DNA of 64,000 bases from Rhabditophanes sp. KR3021 (Eukaryota > Nematoda > Chromadorea > Rhabditida > Alloionematidae), in the NCBI GenBank assembly GCA_963281155.1, contig CAUJLY010000003.1:1054001-1118000 (forward strand), given 5' to 3'. Under the pieces are notes generated by a model that was given only the letters and a program-made list of their open reading frames with translations, ran no database searches and was not told the DNA's origin. The translations under genes and the position numbers were made by a program. Position 1 is the first letter of the stretch; every line of letters begins with the position of its first letter. Positions 1-11,888 of the stretch are shown here, piece by piece.

Positions 1-687
1 GTGTTTAAGAAAAATAATTAAATATAATAGGAAGTAGAAAGTTGACATGCACACAATAACAATTATGTTGTTTATTGGGTGAAATACACTTTCATAGATG
101 TTCCTTTCACTCATAAATGTATCAAATTTTGTCATGATATAAGGATCGAAATAATAGCTATATTGTTTTGCTGTAAAAGCTAAAGGTGGTGTAAATAAAA
201 GAAACATCAACCCATATAATGTAGGAACTAATAGCCATATTTTTACTTTATAACCTTCGAATAGAGCGGAGGCTAGTGAAGGTTTGTAAATATCAATTGT
301 TCGATTGACAATTAATAAAATTGAAGTCATACATGATTGTGCCCAAATCATCATAGCAAAAGATCCGCTTAAGAAATTAAACAAACGAAATGTACAAAAC
401 ACGGAACCTTCAATTGTAAGGAATCCCGTTAATGTGCAGGTAAACAAAATGCCAAGCAAGTCTATGACAGAAAGATAACACATTACAAAATAAGCCGGAT
501 TTTTTGTGTATTCTTTCTTAAAAATGACTGTCATTGACAATACGTACAAAAATATAAAGACAAAGCCTACAAATATATAAGCAATGCCTAGTGGTATATT
601 TGGCATACCTTCCGCGTCCCATTCTTCATCTGTTAGTGCATTACAGTTATAGAATCTATTGTATGTATCAATGCTGAAATATATCAT
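1..687 (-). CDS. Serpentine chemoreceptor, Srt family (partial, 3' end beyond window)
   Basis: An open frame of 229 codons runs from ATG at 687 to the window edge with no stop, so the C-terminal part lies outside. The start (YNCNALTDEEWD near residues 13-24, then a run of hydrophobic helices) fits the nematode Srt 7TM GPCR family: an extracellular Y-x-C motif and Trp, then TM1 (about 32-52), TM2 (about 64-85), TM3 (about 100-122) followed by a polar VNRTID stretch in the place of the GPCR DRY motif, TM4 (about 138-158) and at least one more helix. Family members are plasma-membrane receptors of chemosensory neurons; the ligand cannot be told from sequence. No intron is visible in this part. 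Family assignment is from remembered family pattern, without a search. Confidence 0.75.
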   Translation of the reverse strand, partial: MIYFSIDTYNRFYNCNALTDEEWDAEGMPNIPLGIAYIFVGFVFIFLYVLSMTVIFKKEYTKNPAYFVMCYLSVIDLLGILFTCTLTGFLTIEGSVFCTFRLFNFLSGSFAMMIWAQSCMTSILLIVNRTIDIYKPSLASALFEGYKVKIWLLVPTLYGLMFLLFTPPLAFTAKQYSYYFDPYIMTKFDTFMSERNIYESVFHPINNIIVIVCMSTFYFLLYLIIFLKH

Positions 688-1055
688 TTAAATGTTTGGC
701 AAATGTTTTCAATCACCAGCAATTTATAGTTCATTTTGTTTACAACACTTCGAAAACATCTACGAGGAAACACTCTTTATTCAATCACTCCTAGTAATTT
801 GTTATAGACAATTAAATTAAACTAATCGTATATTAGAATATTATTTTGCTAATAAATATAAAGTGAAAAAATCTTTATGGCACTTGATGAAAATGTGATT
901 ATTTAATTTAAAAAATATATAAGATGTATTTTGTTATTTTCAACTCAGGAATATACCTTGTTATTATGTCTTAAAAAATAAGTTTTGATTTCATTATCTT
1001 ACGTAATACAATTTACTTAAACAACACGCAATTTGTTTTTGGTTTAATCTATATT
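688..1055. other. Intergenic, divergent promoter region
   Basis: About 370 bp of AT-rich DNA between the minus-strand Srt receptor and the first plus-strand ORF. I see no RNA gene, repeat or further coding exon in it. It presumably holds the promoters of both flanking genes. Confidence 0.5.
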
Positions 1056-1539
1056 ATGTTATGGTTTGCCATATTTGTATGCTGCATTGGTGGATCTTAT
1101 CAAGCAACTTTTGATTTCTTAAAATTCAAAGGTAAAGAACTGAATATTGGAACGTCGATTGAATTGATGGATGAACTCGACAAATATAATGATCAACATC
1201 AAATAGTCATTCTATTTTCCCTGATGTCTTTAATGAATTGGAAGTAATGGACGAAGTCCCGTCGTCTGAGGAAGAGGAATTTCCATTATTACGATGTATC
1301 GGCGTCTCTATTATTGGTCACTACTTTTATTGGGTGTCACTCTTTTTGGAATTACAAGAATTTGGAGCATCAAGCCGCGTAAGAATATAGAAGAGTTGCT
1401 CTACGAGAATTTGGGTAATGCTAAGGAAAAGAAATGTAAAACTTCTAAGGAAAGTGCTATGAATTCGAAGTTGGGAATTACTCCATCTATGATACAACCA
1501 GGAAGTCCTCAACCGGTTGAAATTGATCCTTATGCTTAA
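1056..1539 (+). CDS. Small membrane protein, unknown, possibly frameshifted
   Basis: Two ORFs in different frames sit close together. The first (1056-1247) starts with a signal-like hydrophobic stretch (MLWFAIFVCCIGG). The second (1294-1539) has a transmembrane helix (LYYWSLLLLGVTLFGI) followed by a basic tail and ends PVEIDPYA. Between them another frame holds an acidic run (VPSSEEEEF) that would continue the first ORF if one T of the TTTT at about 1213-1216 were removed. No short intron with good sites joins the frames. I do not recognise a family. It may be one small secreted or membrane gene with indels, or two separate ORFs. Confidence 0.3.
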
Positions 1540-1767
1540 AATTATTTGCAGATTAATATGTGGAAAGTTATAAAATTTCATATTTATACTGTGAATTTAA
1601 AATAAATATGACCCATTATGTCTTTTCAAAGTCTTATAATTATTGTTTGATTTAATTTTATGAATTATACTTTCAATGGAAAAATGTGATTCTTTTATTT
1701 ATTATCAATTAATATTTTGGCAAGTTATATATTCAAACTATAAAATATATCTATATGAAACAAACGA

Positions 1768-2154
1768 ATGAAACCATTCCTAAATGGTTTTTGTTTCGCT
1801 GGAATGTTGTGCCTTATGATTATTGCGCTGTCCATACTTTCCTTTGCTTGTCCTGGCTGTAATTGCGATAAGAAGAAAGCCAAGGCAGGATCTTTCAATT
1901 TAAAGGACAAATCAAATACTCACGAAGACAACTTATGTGCAAAGAACATCAACCCTTTTTCTCCAAGCCACGTTGATAACAATAATGACGTTGTCAATGA
2001 AAATGCGAAGGAACCGTCAAGTGCTGCCAACATCCAATTGACTAATAAAGCACTGTCTGAAAACAAATCCATCGGATCAACTTTAGGAATTAAGATACCA
2101 AACCTTATCTCTATCCAAAAATTTAGACAACCAAAAAGAACACTCAAAAAGTGA
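1768..2154 (+). CDS. Small N-terminally anchored hypothetical protein
   Basis: A 128-residue ORF. Residues 10-28 are strongly hydrophobic (MLCLMIIALSILSFACPG), followed by CPGCNCDKKKAKAG and then a low-complexity polar tail rich in Asn, Ser and Lys. It looks like a short secreted or single-pass membrane protein and is not recognised. A smaller minus-strand ORF across the same bases has no supporting features. It lies 230 bp after the preceding small membrane ORF on the same strand, so the two may belong to one cluster of small nematode-specific genes. Confidence 0.4.
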   Translation: MKPFLNGFCFAGMLCLMIIALSILSFACPGCNCDKKKAKAGSFNLKDKSNTHEDNLCAKNINPFSPSHVDNNNDVVNENAKEPSSAANIQLTNKALSENKSIGSTLGIKIPNLISIQKFRQPKRTLKK

Positions 2155-2461
2155 AAACTAAAACCGGTATAAGCCAGTGATAAAAAAATGGGCCTTTTGT
2201 TGGATGGAGAAAAAGAAAGTTGGTGAATTATGCGTGGAACCGACTCAGCTTACTCTCAATCAGCCTCCAATTATATCCGCTTTGGTATTTGTCACATGTA
2301 TGAGTAATCCCAGGAAGTCAAAACTGAATTCGGTTAAATTTTATTTTGTAAATTAGGTAAAATAAAACTAAATACGGTTCGACTAAATGAAGAAACAAAC
2401 TAACGCAATAAATGATTATCAATTTTTATTCGAAACAAAATAATATATTATAATATAACAA

Positions 2462-3808
<1,347 letters not shown>

Positions 3809-4291
3809 ATCTCTATAAAAATATTAAAAATGATAAAGTATAATTGGAGAACAAGCAAGTGTAATAAAAGCGTCATAAGAAATTCGATTGGTATATAGAC
3901 CATTAAGTGAAATATTAAAAATTGCACCTCGACTATTTAAATCGGGTCGAAGACTAGACTTTAAACGAGGCAAGAATATTAAAATGCCGTGGCCATAACA
4001 AATATACTTCTAGAATAAAAGGTATATTAAGTTGCGTCCTAATAAATAATATTTAACATATAATAAAGCGATTACATAAAATGATGATGCACATAAAATA
4101 CATGTATAGTAAGGTAAGGAAAATGCACAGGGCAGTCGCTTTGAGAAGTAACTTTTGAATCAAATGTCTTTGATTTAAAAATGTAGTTATAAAATACTAC
4201 TATTAGATAATTTAAAAATAATAGACATATGCAATAACAACTTTTAATCAATCACCAATTCAAAGGCTAGTAAAAAATGCCATACAACAAC
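3809..4291. other. Intergenic, map-2 upstream / trx-2 downstream
   Basis: About 480 bp, AT-rich, between two minus-strand genes. It holds the 3' region of the thioredoxin gene and the upstream region of map-2, where a pyrimidine-rich TTTTTATAG stretch precedes the start by a few bases. No coding exon or RNA gene is recognisable. Confidence 0.5.
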
Positions 4292-5314
4292 CTAATGAGC
4301 GATAGTATCTTCGATCATTTGATCTATTTCAGTATCTTCCATGGCGCCCTCAAAACGAGCAATGACTTCGCCGTTCTTGACTGCTAGAATTGTTGGGACT
4401 GCCCGGATTTCAAATTCATCTGCAAGGCTTCCTACCTCGTCCACGTTGATTTTGGCTAATTGGATCTACAAAAGGATTAAACTTTGTAGTTGTCAATATT
4501 TTGGTACCTGTCCTTCAAAACTGTTAACTCTGGCTTCGAGTCTTGGTCCTAAATAATTGGTAAGTGACATTCATTTTATAGACTTGGTATCAAACTCAAA
4601 TCTCCAAATTAGTTACAAAAATTTATTGTTGGATGTGAATGGTCAAAAATACTCATCTTAGCAAATATCTATACTTTTGAACAAATAGAGTAACAAATAC
4701 TCAAACTTTCAAACTTGAATGTCAACCAAACAAAGTGATGCAAACAAAATTAAGTAAAATCACTCATTACCAACTAAAACTAATCAAGCTAGTTTGGTTC
4801 CTTTAATATTAAACATTGCCCAGTTTGATACCAAGCCTAATAAATACAAACCTTGAGCCTTGCATGGTCCACACCCTAAAACAATCCAATAAATACAATA
4901 CAAAAAGCTCCAACTTACAATCCGCATGAAAGTCAACTAAAACAGGACTAAAAATAAAATCATTAAACAATATATGAGTTAACTCAAAGCGAGTAATCTA
5001 ATTTTTACATATAACTTTAATTCTGCCATAATAAATTTCCCGTCTTTTTACGCTTACCTACAATAAATAGTATTAACATTAAGTAAAACTCAGCCAAAAC
5101 TCACATATCACTAGTCATAACCTTCTCATCAAACTCCTCCGTAGATTCAATACTATAGATAGATGAATAAAATCTAAAATTCTCGTTCTAAACCCTTAAT
5201 AAATGAACCATCACACCCTCAACTTACTTTAACAAAACTAGTTTCTACATTAAATAAATTTCTCTGTCTAGCCAAAACAGGCAATAAGCTTCCTAATCTC
5301 TTCAAATGTTGCAT
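4292..5314 (-). CDS. trx-2: Mitochondrial thioredoxin (trx-2 type)
   Basis: Assembled by eye from six exons: 5314-5228, 5187-5105, 4947-4919, 4875-4852, 4548-4508 and 4465-4292. All junctions have GT..AG ends and keep phase, giving 438 nt and 145 residues. The start MQHLKRLGSLLPVLARQR is basic and lacks acids, as in a mitochondrial presequence. The thioredoxin fold follows: PVLVDFHADWCGPCK with the redox CGPC, then GPRLEARVN, LAKINVDEVG, and the cis-Pro loop RAVPTILAVKNGE. The product reduces disulfides in the matrix with thioredoxin reductase. The active-site Trp codon is split by an intron, and the exon with CGPC is only 24 nt; the neighbouring exons are 29 and 41 nt. No open frame longer than 60 residues marks this gene, so it is easily missed. 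Confidence 0.92.
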
Positions 5315-6274
5315 TATTGGAAAGTAAACCTAATCACATTTAGCTATCACTTCACCCAACACTATCATACAGAAATTCCATTTGGGATTTTAGTGGTTTG
5401 AACAGTGATAGTGTTACTTTTTAGCAGTAGAGTTTTTCGGGTCGAGACCAGTGGTTTACAAACTTTACCCAATAATCCATTCGAGCATGCTTAGGCTTAA
5501 TTTAATTATATTTTTTAAACGCAATTTAAAGTTTAGATATGTATCGTGCTTCCATAAAAAAGATGAGGTTCAGTGGGCAATAGTTAGAGGTGATATTGTC
5601 ATTTTAACAAGAACTTACTTCAAATACCTACTGATAAGCCAAAGGGGACCTTTATTCGAATTATTACACAAGATAAAAAACGAGTCCACATGAAGTATGT
5701 TTTTGTTGAAATAAATAGATATTTAAAAAATGTCAAAGTATCGAAAGCATGGAACCTATAAAAGGTAACGTTCTCTAATTTATGGTAAGACGGAAATAGG
5801 TTTTTAAAAAATAAAATTAAGAAGATGTATTGTTGTTGAAAGTGTATTTAACGTAACTTGATATTAGGAAGTTGCTTTTATGAATAATAAAGAAATAATT
5901 AAAGCATCATTCTAAATGGATATTGAAAGCGATTAAACTCGTTCAACAAGTAATAACTAAGAAGTTAAAGACATAATACATGTACTTCCACTTTGTGGGA
6001 CTTGATATAAGGAAGACAAAACAGATTTTAATTAAATAATTTTTATTATTAAAGTTTTAAATAAATTTGAAATAAATTGCCTTAAAACAAAGAGTAGTTT
6101 ATAGAGTGGGTGAATGGATTAGTCACTTGGCGTGTCTATTTTTTAAATCAAATCAACAATTAATAGAGATAGAGAACAACATTATTATATTTTAATATGT
6201 TTTTGAACGATTTGGTGCTTAGGCTTCGATGAGATTGAAGTTAAAAACATCTCCAAAGACACAATGTAGCTCAT
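5315..6274. other. Intergenic, trx-2 upstream / 4E-T 3' region
   Basis: About 960 bp. An 80-codon open frame on the plus strand (5451-5693) has no start context, no domain and unusual composition, so I do not call it. The rest is AT-rich, with the 3' untranslated region of the 4E-T gene at its right end. No tRNA, repeat or exon is recognisable. Confidence 0.5.
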
Positions 6275-8993
6275 TTACTTAGAGTAACCTTCTGGATGAG
6301 AGGTAACATAGTTAGCATTTGGCTCTTCGACATTTCCTTGTATGTGTTGCTTTCCTCCCAAGCCTTGTTCATTGCCAATATTGCTGATTGCAAACCCCAT
6401 TTGTCCCATACCCGTATTTTGGTTGTTTGCAGCAGCAGCGGCGGCCGCTAAGAATTGCTCTTTTCTCAACTGTAAAGCAGCCATGAATTGTTGCTGAGCT
6501 TGGGGAGGCATTTGAGCTAAGACGTGTTGTTGAGCGTACATAGTTTGTTGGGCATTTTCGTTTGCTTGCTTCCATCCTTGCATTGGCATACCTGTAGTCA
6601 TGGCACTCATCAAACTGGCGTATTGGTGGTTCAGTCTGTTTTTTTCGAGGTTATTCATTACATGGTTGGTTTTTTGGTTGGAAGAGAGGGGTGATTTGAG
6701 GGTGGCATCGGCCTCGCCTTGAGATCTTTTGTCGTCGCTGGCACCACTTTCATTGGGACCTCCGTTTTGGGCGGGAGGAGTTTGAGAGTTGGAGGTACGA
6801 CCTGAGTTTGAGTGGCATTGCCCAGACTTATGCATTTGGCGGATCACTGAAGTTGGAACAAACGAATTTAACTTGGAATGTGTTGAGGAAGTGGGCTCGT
6901 GTGAAGTAGTAGGAGTTCTCTTCATCATATTCTGTTGTTGTCCCATAAAGCTTTCCTGGTTTCCTGATTGTTGGAAGTTGGTTCCAGGCTGAGCCATACC
7001 CATATTTTGCTGTTGCTGGTTGAAGGCACGTCCATTGTTGGAGTGATGTTGAGCCAACAATTGAGCCAACGCGGCATTCAATGTCATTGGTTGGTGTACA
7101 AGTTCCGGAGCTCTAGCCAACAGTCGTTGTCTCAATTCACACACGAAGGCCTTGTAAGCGTCGTTGGACAAAGCCTCTGGCCCAAGGTATTGGCGGATTC
7201 TTTGGTTGATGATCATGTTTTGAAGAACATCAGGGGTAGGGACAAACGGCATCTGAGGACCACCCATGCCCATTTGGGGCATCATGTTTGGCATTGGAGG
7301 AGGGATTTTGCCTTGCTCTTCTTGCTTCCCATCCTTGAGATCAGGCCCATCACCTTTATTGTTGAGGCGGGCAAGTTTTTCCATCAAGTTTTGTTGGTTG
7401 TTCGGGTCGTTTAGAGGGTTGCCCTTCAAGAATTCCATCTTAGCATTCATCATCATCTGCTGTTGTTCGCGAAGTTGGGCATGTTGTCTTGCAGCCTCAT
7501 GTTGGCTCATCATTCTCTGCAACTCAAACCGTTGATGTTGCTGCATGGCCGCTTCATTCATCATTGGGTTGGCCATTTGTTGGGAAGAAGCCCTGTCTCT
7601 TGGGTTGAAGCGGAGAAGGGACTTTTCCAGGTCTTCGAGATTGACACCCTTAGCACGGAGGTTAGCATCTAACTCTAAATTCCCAATCATGCGCACAGGG
7701 CTTCCGGGAGTTTTTGGAGGACCAGACATCAATCTATTCAGCATACCAGATCCTCCATTTGCAACTTGTTGTTTAGGTTGGTGAACGTTAGTTTCATCAA
7801 TGTACAGGCGTTCAGGCCCAGTTTGGTGATAGCTTTCACAATTACCAAATTGAACACCGATCTTCTCAAAGATACTCTTGTCTGGGGCAGATGGATTGGA
7901 GGGAGGACGATTTTCTTGATTGAGGCCTCCGTTCGAAGCTCCCCCACAACCAAAGAACTTCGAAAATTTGGAGCCGCTCAACCCACTAGACCCTTCATGT
8001 CTTCCATCACCAATGCTCATCTTCTTCAGGTAGTCGGCAAGACTTTCATCGGCAGAAATTTCGGTCTTGACATCTTCGATTGGAGTAAGGCGTTCATTAG
8101 CAAGTTGGCTTCTTGGATCATCGCCGTACTTCTTAGCCTTGTGTGGTTTGGGCTCCTTTGCAGCAGCCTTTTTGCCAAGGAAGTCGTCGTCATCATCGAA
8201 TCCCTTCAACTCGAACTCCCCATTCTCCTCAGAGTCGTCATCCATCCATGCTGGCAAGTTATCGTCACTAATGCTTGATTTGCGATCGTAAGAGTTTACC
8301 TTTTTACGAGAACCAGCTTCTTTAGCAAAAGAAGGACGGAAGGTGTTGCTGTCGGCGGTACCCTTCCAATCCCCTCTGTTTTTGTTAGTCCCACGGAAAG
8401 TGTCCTTGTCAGAGGTGAGTCGAGTGGTGTAGTCGGTCTTTGGTAACTTCCTGGTGTCTGAAAAAGCGGATCCTCGAGATGGTTCGCCTTTCGCAGTAGG
8501 CCCCCCTTCGTAACTTCTCCAATTTGGCTTGAACACATTGGATCCTCCTAACCGGTCAGCAAGATTATCAGGCGAAGCAGCTCTACATCCTCCAGAAAAT
8601 CCTTTTCTCTGTGGCGATAATATGTTTGCCAACCCATCGAAATTTCCATGCTCTTCCTTCTTGGGGAACACTTTCTTCTTAAGTTTGCCTTCATTTTTGC
8701 TGGTGATGCCGTTTTGTTTCCAATGATCTTCCATCCACAAGTCAACACTAAATATCCCATTTTCTCTAAAAAGGGATGACGATAAAAGTAATCAGTATCT
8801 TGGTAACTTACTCATTAAAGCTCTCACTTAAAAAATCTGGTCTCGTCTTTGAGGGTGTGGTTTCTTTAATTCTCATAACATCTTCTCTTGAATAACAGCA
8901 ATTAGGGTCTAGATCGACATCCAAGAAATTAGGTGGGTCCTCAGACTTCTGATTGACAGGATTGGTCAGCATTTCCATAATATTATTTGCCAT
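6275..8993 (-). CDS. ifet-1: eIF4E transporter (4E-T / IFET-1 type)
   Basis: Exon 1 (8993-8812) and exon 2 (8765-6275) join as N-E-E-N-G to give about 890 residues. The N-terminus holds YSREDVMRIKE near residue 34, the Y-x4-L-hydrophobic eIF4E-binding motif of 4E-T, here with Val in place of the usual Leu. Then come a basic, Ser-rich part, an acidic patch (GFDDDDDFLG), a stretch with SLADYLKKM, a conserved PEALSNDAYKAFVCELRQRL block and a long Gln/Met/Asn-rich C-terminal third with a short poly-Ala run. 4E-T proteins carry eIF4E into P bodies or germ granules and repress translation; the nematode protein is known for repressing maternal mRNAs. Assignment rests on the N-terminal motif and overall design. 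Large neighbouring ORFs on the plus strand are shadows of its skewed codons. Confidence 0.82.
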
Positions 8994-9782
8994 AGTAATT
9001 TATAATTCACTGAAAATATAACGAGGATGTTAAAGGTAGTTTAAAATAAAGTATAATGAAACGTATTAGAAGTTTCGATATAGTAGAAGTTAGCGATAGA
9101 TAGTGGAAGACAAAGTGTAGATTGTCATCAAATAGTAAAACAAAAAGTCATCTCCACGTGTCATCAAAAACGATGAAAAGGATGAAATCCAAGGCAAAGT
9201 CGACGTTAAAAAAGAGGATGAGATGGCGGACACGTACAATCAAAACAACTTAATAAGACATACAATTTCTTGTTACGTCCTCCCTAACATAGCCTAACTT
9301 AAACCTCACCCCCAAAACACCTACAAAACAACCACAAAAAAGGTAAAGACAACCACAAGTAACTAGATTAGATGACACATATCTGATTTTGTAACCATTC
9401 GGGTGAACAATAATCAATGGATAAAGTTAGTTTATCGCCTACCAGTGGCGTCTCCCCAAAAAGTGTGGAAGGGTGTGTAACCATCTGTCTCTTGCCACGC
9501 TTACTTTATGTCGGCCATTTTTAACATTGCGAATTTGGTACAATTAATTTGAATTTTTTTGTTTTCACCCTCAAACAAGATGTTTAGGAAGGCAGGAAAA
9601 GGTCTAGAAAATTATTATTAATACTCCTACCAATTTTATTTCCTCTTTTTAGCCGTCAATTTCATTTATTACCCATAAATGCTCATTATCCGACCAATTA
9701 TTTCGATTTTATGTTTGATTGCCCATTTACTACAATGTTATCTTTTTAGTTGATCTAACTTTTAAAGGGTACATCAGCAAAT
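8994..9782. other. Intergenic, divergent promoters of 4E-T and rps-1
   Basis: About 790 bp between divergent genes. No coding exon is recognisable. Near the right end a TATCTTTTTAG acceptor-like site at about 9739-9749 lies 34 bp before the rps-1 start and may be a trans-splice site. The middle part is somewhat more GC-rich than the flanks. Confidence 0.5.
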
Positions 9783-10600
9783 ATGGCCGTTGGTAAAAAT
9801 AAGAAAATGGGAAAGAAGGGATCCAAGAAAAAGATTGTAGATCCTTTCACCCGCAAAGAATGGTACGACGTAAAGGCTCCATCCATGTTCACCACCAGAC
9901 AAGTCGGAAAGACCTTCATCAACAAGACCCAAGGAACCAGTAAGTTTGGGTTTAGACTTAGTATTTATTACAATTGCTTCTAGGAATCGCTTCCGAGGGA
10001 CTTAAGGGACGTGTGTTCGAAGTATCACTCGGAGACTTGAACAACACTGACGCCGACTTCAGAAAATTCAAACTCATCGCCGAAGATGTCCAAGGACGCA
10101 GCGTCTTGACCAACTTCCACGGCATGAGCTTCACCCGTGACAAGCTCTGTTCGATCGTCAAAAAATGGCACACTCTGATCCAAGCCAATGTTGCTGTCAA
10201 GACCAGCGATGGATATGTCCTCCGCTTCTTCGCCATCGGCTTCACCAAGAGAGCTCCAAGACAATTGAAGAAAACCACCTACGCCCAATCTTCCCAAGTC
10301 AGAGCTATTCGCGCTCGCATGATCGAAATCATCCAAAAGGAAGTCGGAAACGCTACCCTCAAGGATGCCGTCAACAAGCTCATCCCAGACTCAATCGGAA
10401 AAGACATGGAAAAGGCCTGTTCCCTCATCTATCCCCTTCAAGACGTATATATCCGCAAGGTAAAGATCCTCAAGAAGCCAAAGTTCGAACACTCCAGACT
10501 TGTCGATATGCACGGAGACATTGGAGCTTACACCACCGCTGAGGGAGTTGTCGTCGAAAAGCCAGACGCCTATGAACCACCAGTTCAAGAGTCCGTATAA
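9783..10600 (+). CDS. rps-1: 40S ribosomal protein S3a (eS1)
   Basis: Exons 9783-9939 and 9984-10600 join to 257 residues, the usual length in nematodes. The protein is nearly colinear with known eS1: [13 protein letters not shown] start, [39 protein letters not shown] across the intron, [23 protein letters not shown] and the ending YEPPVQESV. It is a component of the small subunit head/platform near the mRNA exit. Codon use is strongly biased to C-ending codons, as expected for a highly expressed gene, and so produces long antisense shadow frames. The 44 nt intron ends TTCTAG. AATAAA occurs about 100 nt after the stop. Confidence 0.98.
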
Positions 10601-10948
10601 GTTGTTTTGACATCATGTTTTCGCCCTTCTTTGTTGTTTCTTGACTTTATGTCAAATATAAAAAACGTTGATTTATTAAATATTTATATTGTGTTTGGAT
10701 AAAAAATAAATTCAATTGTTGGATTTATTTAATTAGTACTTTTTTTATTCAGTATTAATAACCTGATAACAACATTCTTTAAGAATAGATTTATAAAGAC
10801 ATTTATTTTAAGCATGACCAACAATAATGAGTGCGATAATAATAAAAGTAAAATAATATGATGCCATTTGTTGTTCAAAAAGAACTGTAATAAACTATGT
10901 CAGTTTAACAAATAGACTATATCAGTCGAGTTTAACTAATAAACAGTA
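10601..10948. other. Convergent 3' region of rps-1 and insulin-like gene
   Basis: About 350 bp, AT-rich, between convergent genes. Holds an AATAAA polyadenylation signal for rps-1 near 10705. A loosely repeated element with the core tatgtcagtttaacaaatag / tatatcagtcgagtttaac occurs around 10896-10942. Nothing coding is seen. Confidence 0.5.
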
Positions 10949-11293
10949 TCAGTTGTTGAAGGGATGGCAATGAGGAAGTAGATCTCGAAATTCGCAACCC
11001 ATCTGACAACAAATATACATAGTTTCGAGAAACGTAGCGGGTCTGTATTCGGATTTCAGCATACTTTCTACTTGGGAGGTTCTTTTTTTTCTGGTAGGGC
11101 ATACTAAATACATTGCTTTAAAGAAACTTCTGCCTCCTTAAAAATAAGATAAATATTAGTCACCGTTAAATTAATTACCTGGAGGACATAAAATCAAAGA
11201 ACCAAACTTATTACTCCTACACAAATTAAATAAAAGAAAATATAAAAATAGACGGATGAGGAAAGTAAAATTCATAGATATGGCAAATGACAT
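10949..11293 (-). CDS. Insulin/IGF-like peptide precursor
   Basis: Two exons (11293-11179 and 11136-10949) with a 42 nt GT..AG intron join in phase to give 100 residues. The order is: signal peptide (hydrophobic FTFLIRLFLYFLLFNL); a B-chain-like part with LCPPGGRSFFKAMYLVC, resembling the insulin B chain's CG..L...LYLVC; a basic cleavage site RKKR; a short spacer; and an A-chain-like part YICCQMGCEFRDLLPHC. The A-chain spacing CC-x3-C-x8-C is exactly that of the insulin superfamily. The B-chain cysteines are 14 residues apart, longer than in insulin. Such peptides are secreted ligands, in nematodes for the DAF-2-type receptor controlling growth and dauer/infective stages. Agonist or antagonist cannot be told. 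Both exons fall outside long open frames. Confidence 0.85.
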
Positions 11294-11888
11294 CAATTGT
11301 GATGCAGAGGTATAATTACTACTGCCTCCAAACTCATCTCCTACCCTAAATTCGTGGTTTAATAGCAGCCCCTATCATAGACATCTGTTTTGTTCGTTAA
11401 CAAGTTTGGTTGTAATTAGGATTTGTAAATAAATTAATTCTGTTAAAGCTTATCCATGCCCGAGAGGTTTAAATTGCTTTTACACTTTAGGACCAATTGT
11501 AATTGATAGAAATAAATAAATAGGCATCAAAATACTATTCAGTGTGTTCATTTTGACACATCCAAAAAACAAATTTGCCATCAAGTGAATATTTTTATTT
11601 GTATATAGACAAAACCAAATAACAAATTGACCTTTTAAATGATGAGTCAACATATGTATCGTCACAATAAACAAATGTAAAAAGATATTTTAAACACGAA
11701 GATAGATTAATTTACAGGATCTTTTTTCAACTTAACTTTATATAATAAATATGTGCGACTTAGTAATGCTTTAAATCAATCTCATAACAAAGGAGAGTAT
11801 GCAATCATTGAGTTATATCAACATTGTTATCATAAGGCAGTTTAGGAGGGCGTTGAGGTGCTGCTTGAGTGAGACGTGTTTATATCTA
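11294..11888. other. Intergenic, upstream of insulin-like gene
   Basis: About 600 bp, AT-rich. One 64-codon minus-strand open frame (11480-11674) lacks domains and is not supported. It likely contains the insulin-like gene's promoter and the 3' untranslated region of the unknown gene to the right. Confidence 0.45.

Noticed and set aside
5451..5693. 80-codon plus-strand ORF
   Set aside because: No start context or domain; sits in upstream sequence of trx-2.
6789..8726. Many plus-strand ORFs over 60 codons antisense to 4E-T
   Set aside because: They arise from the skewed Gln/Met/Asn-rich codons of the real gene and show no motifs.
10025..10588. Antisense ORFs over rps-1
   Set aside because: Shadows of a highly biased ribosomal gene.
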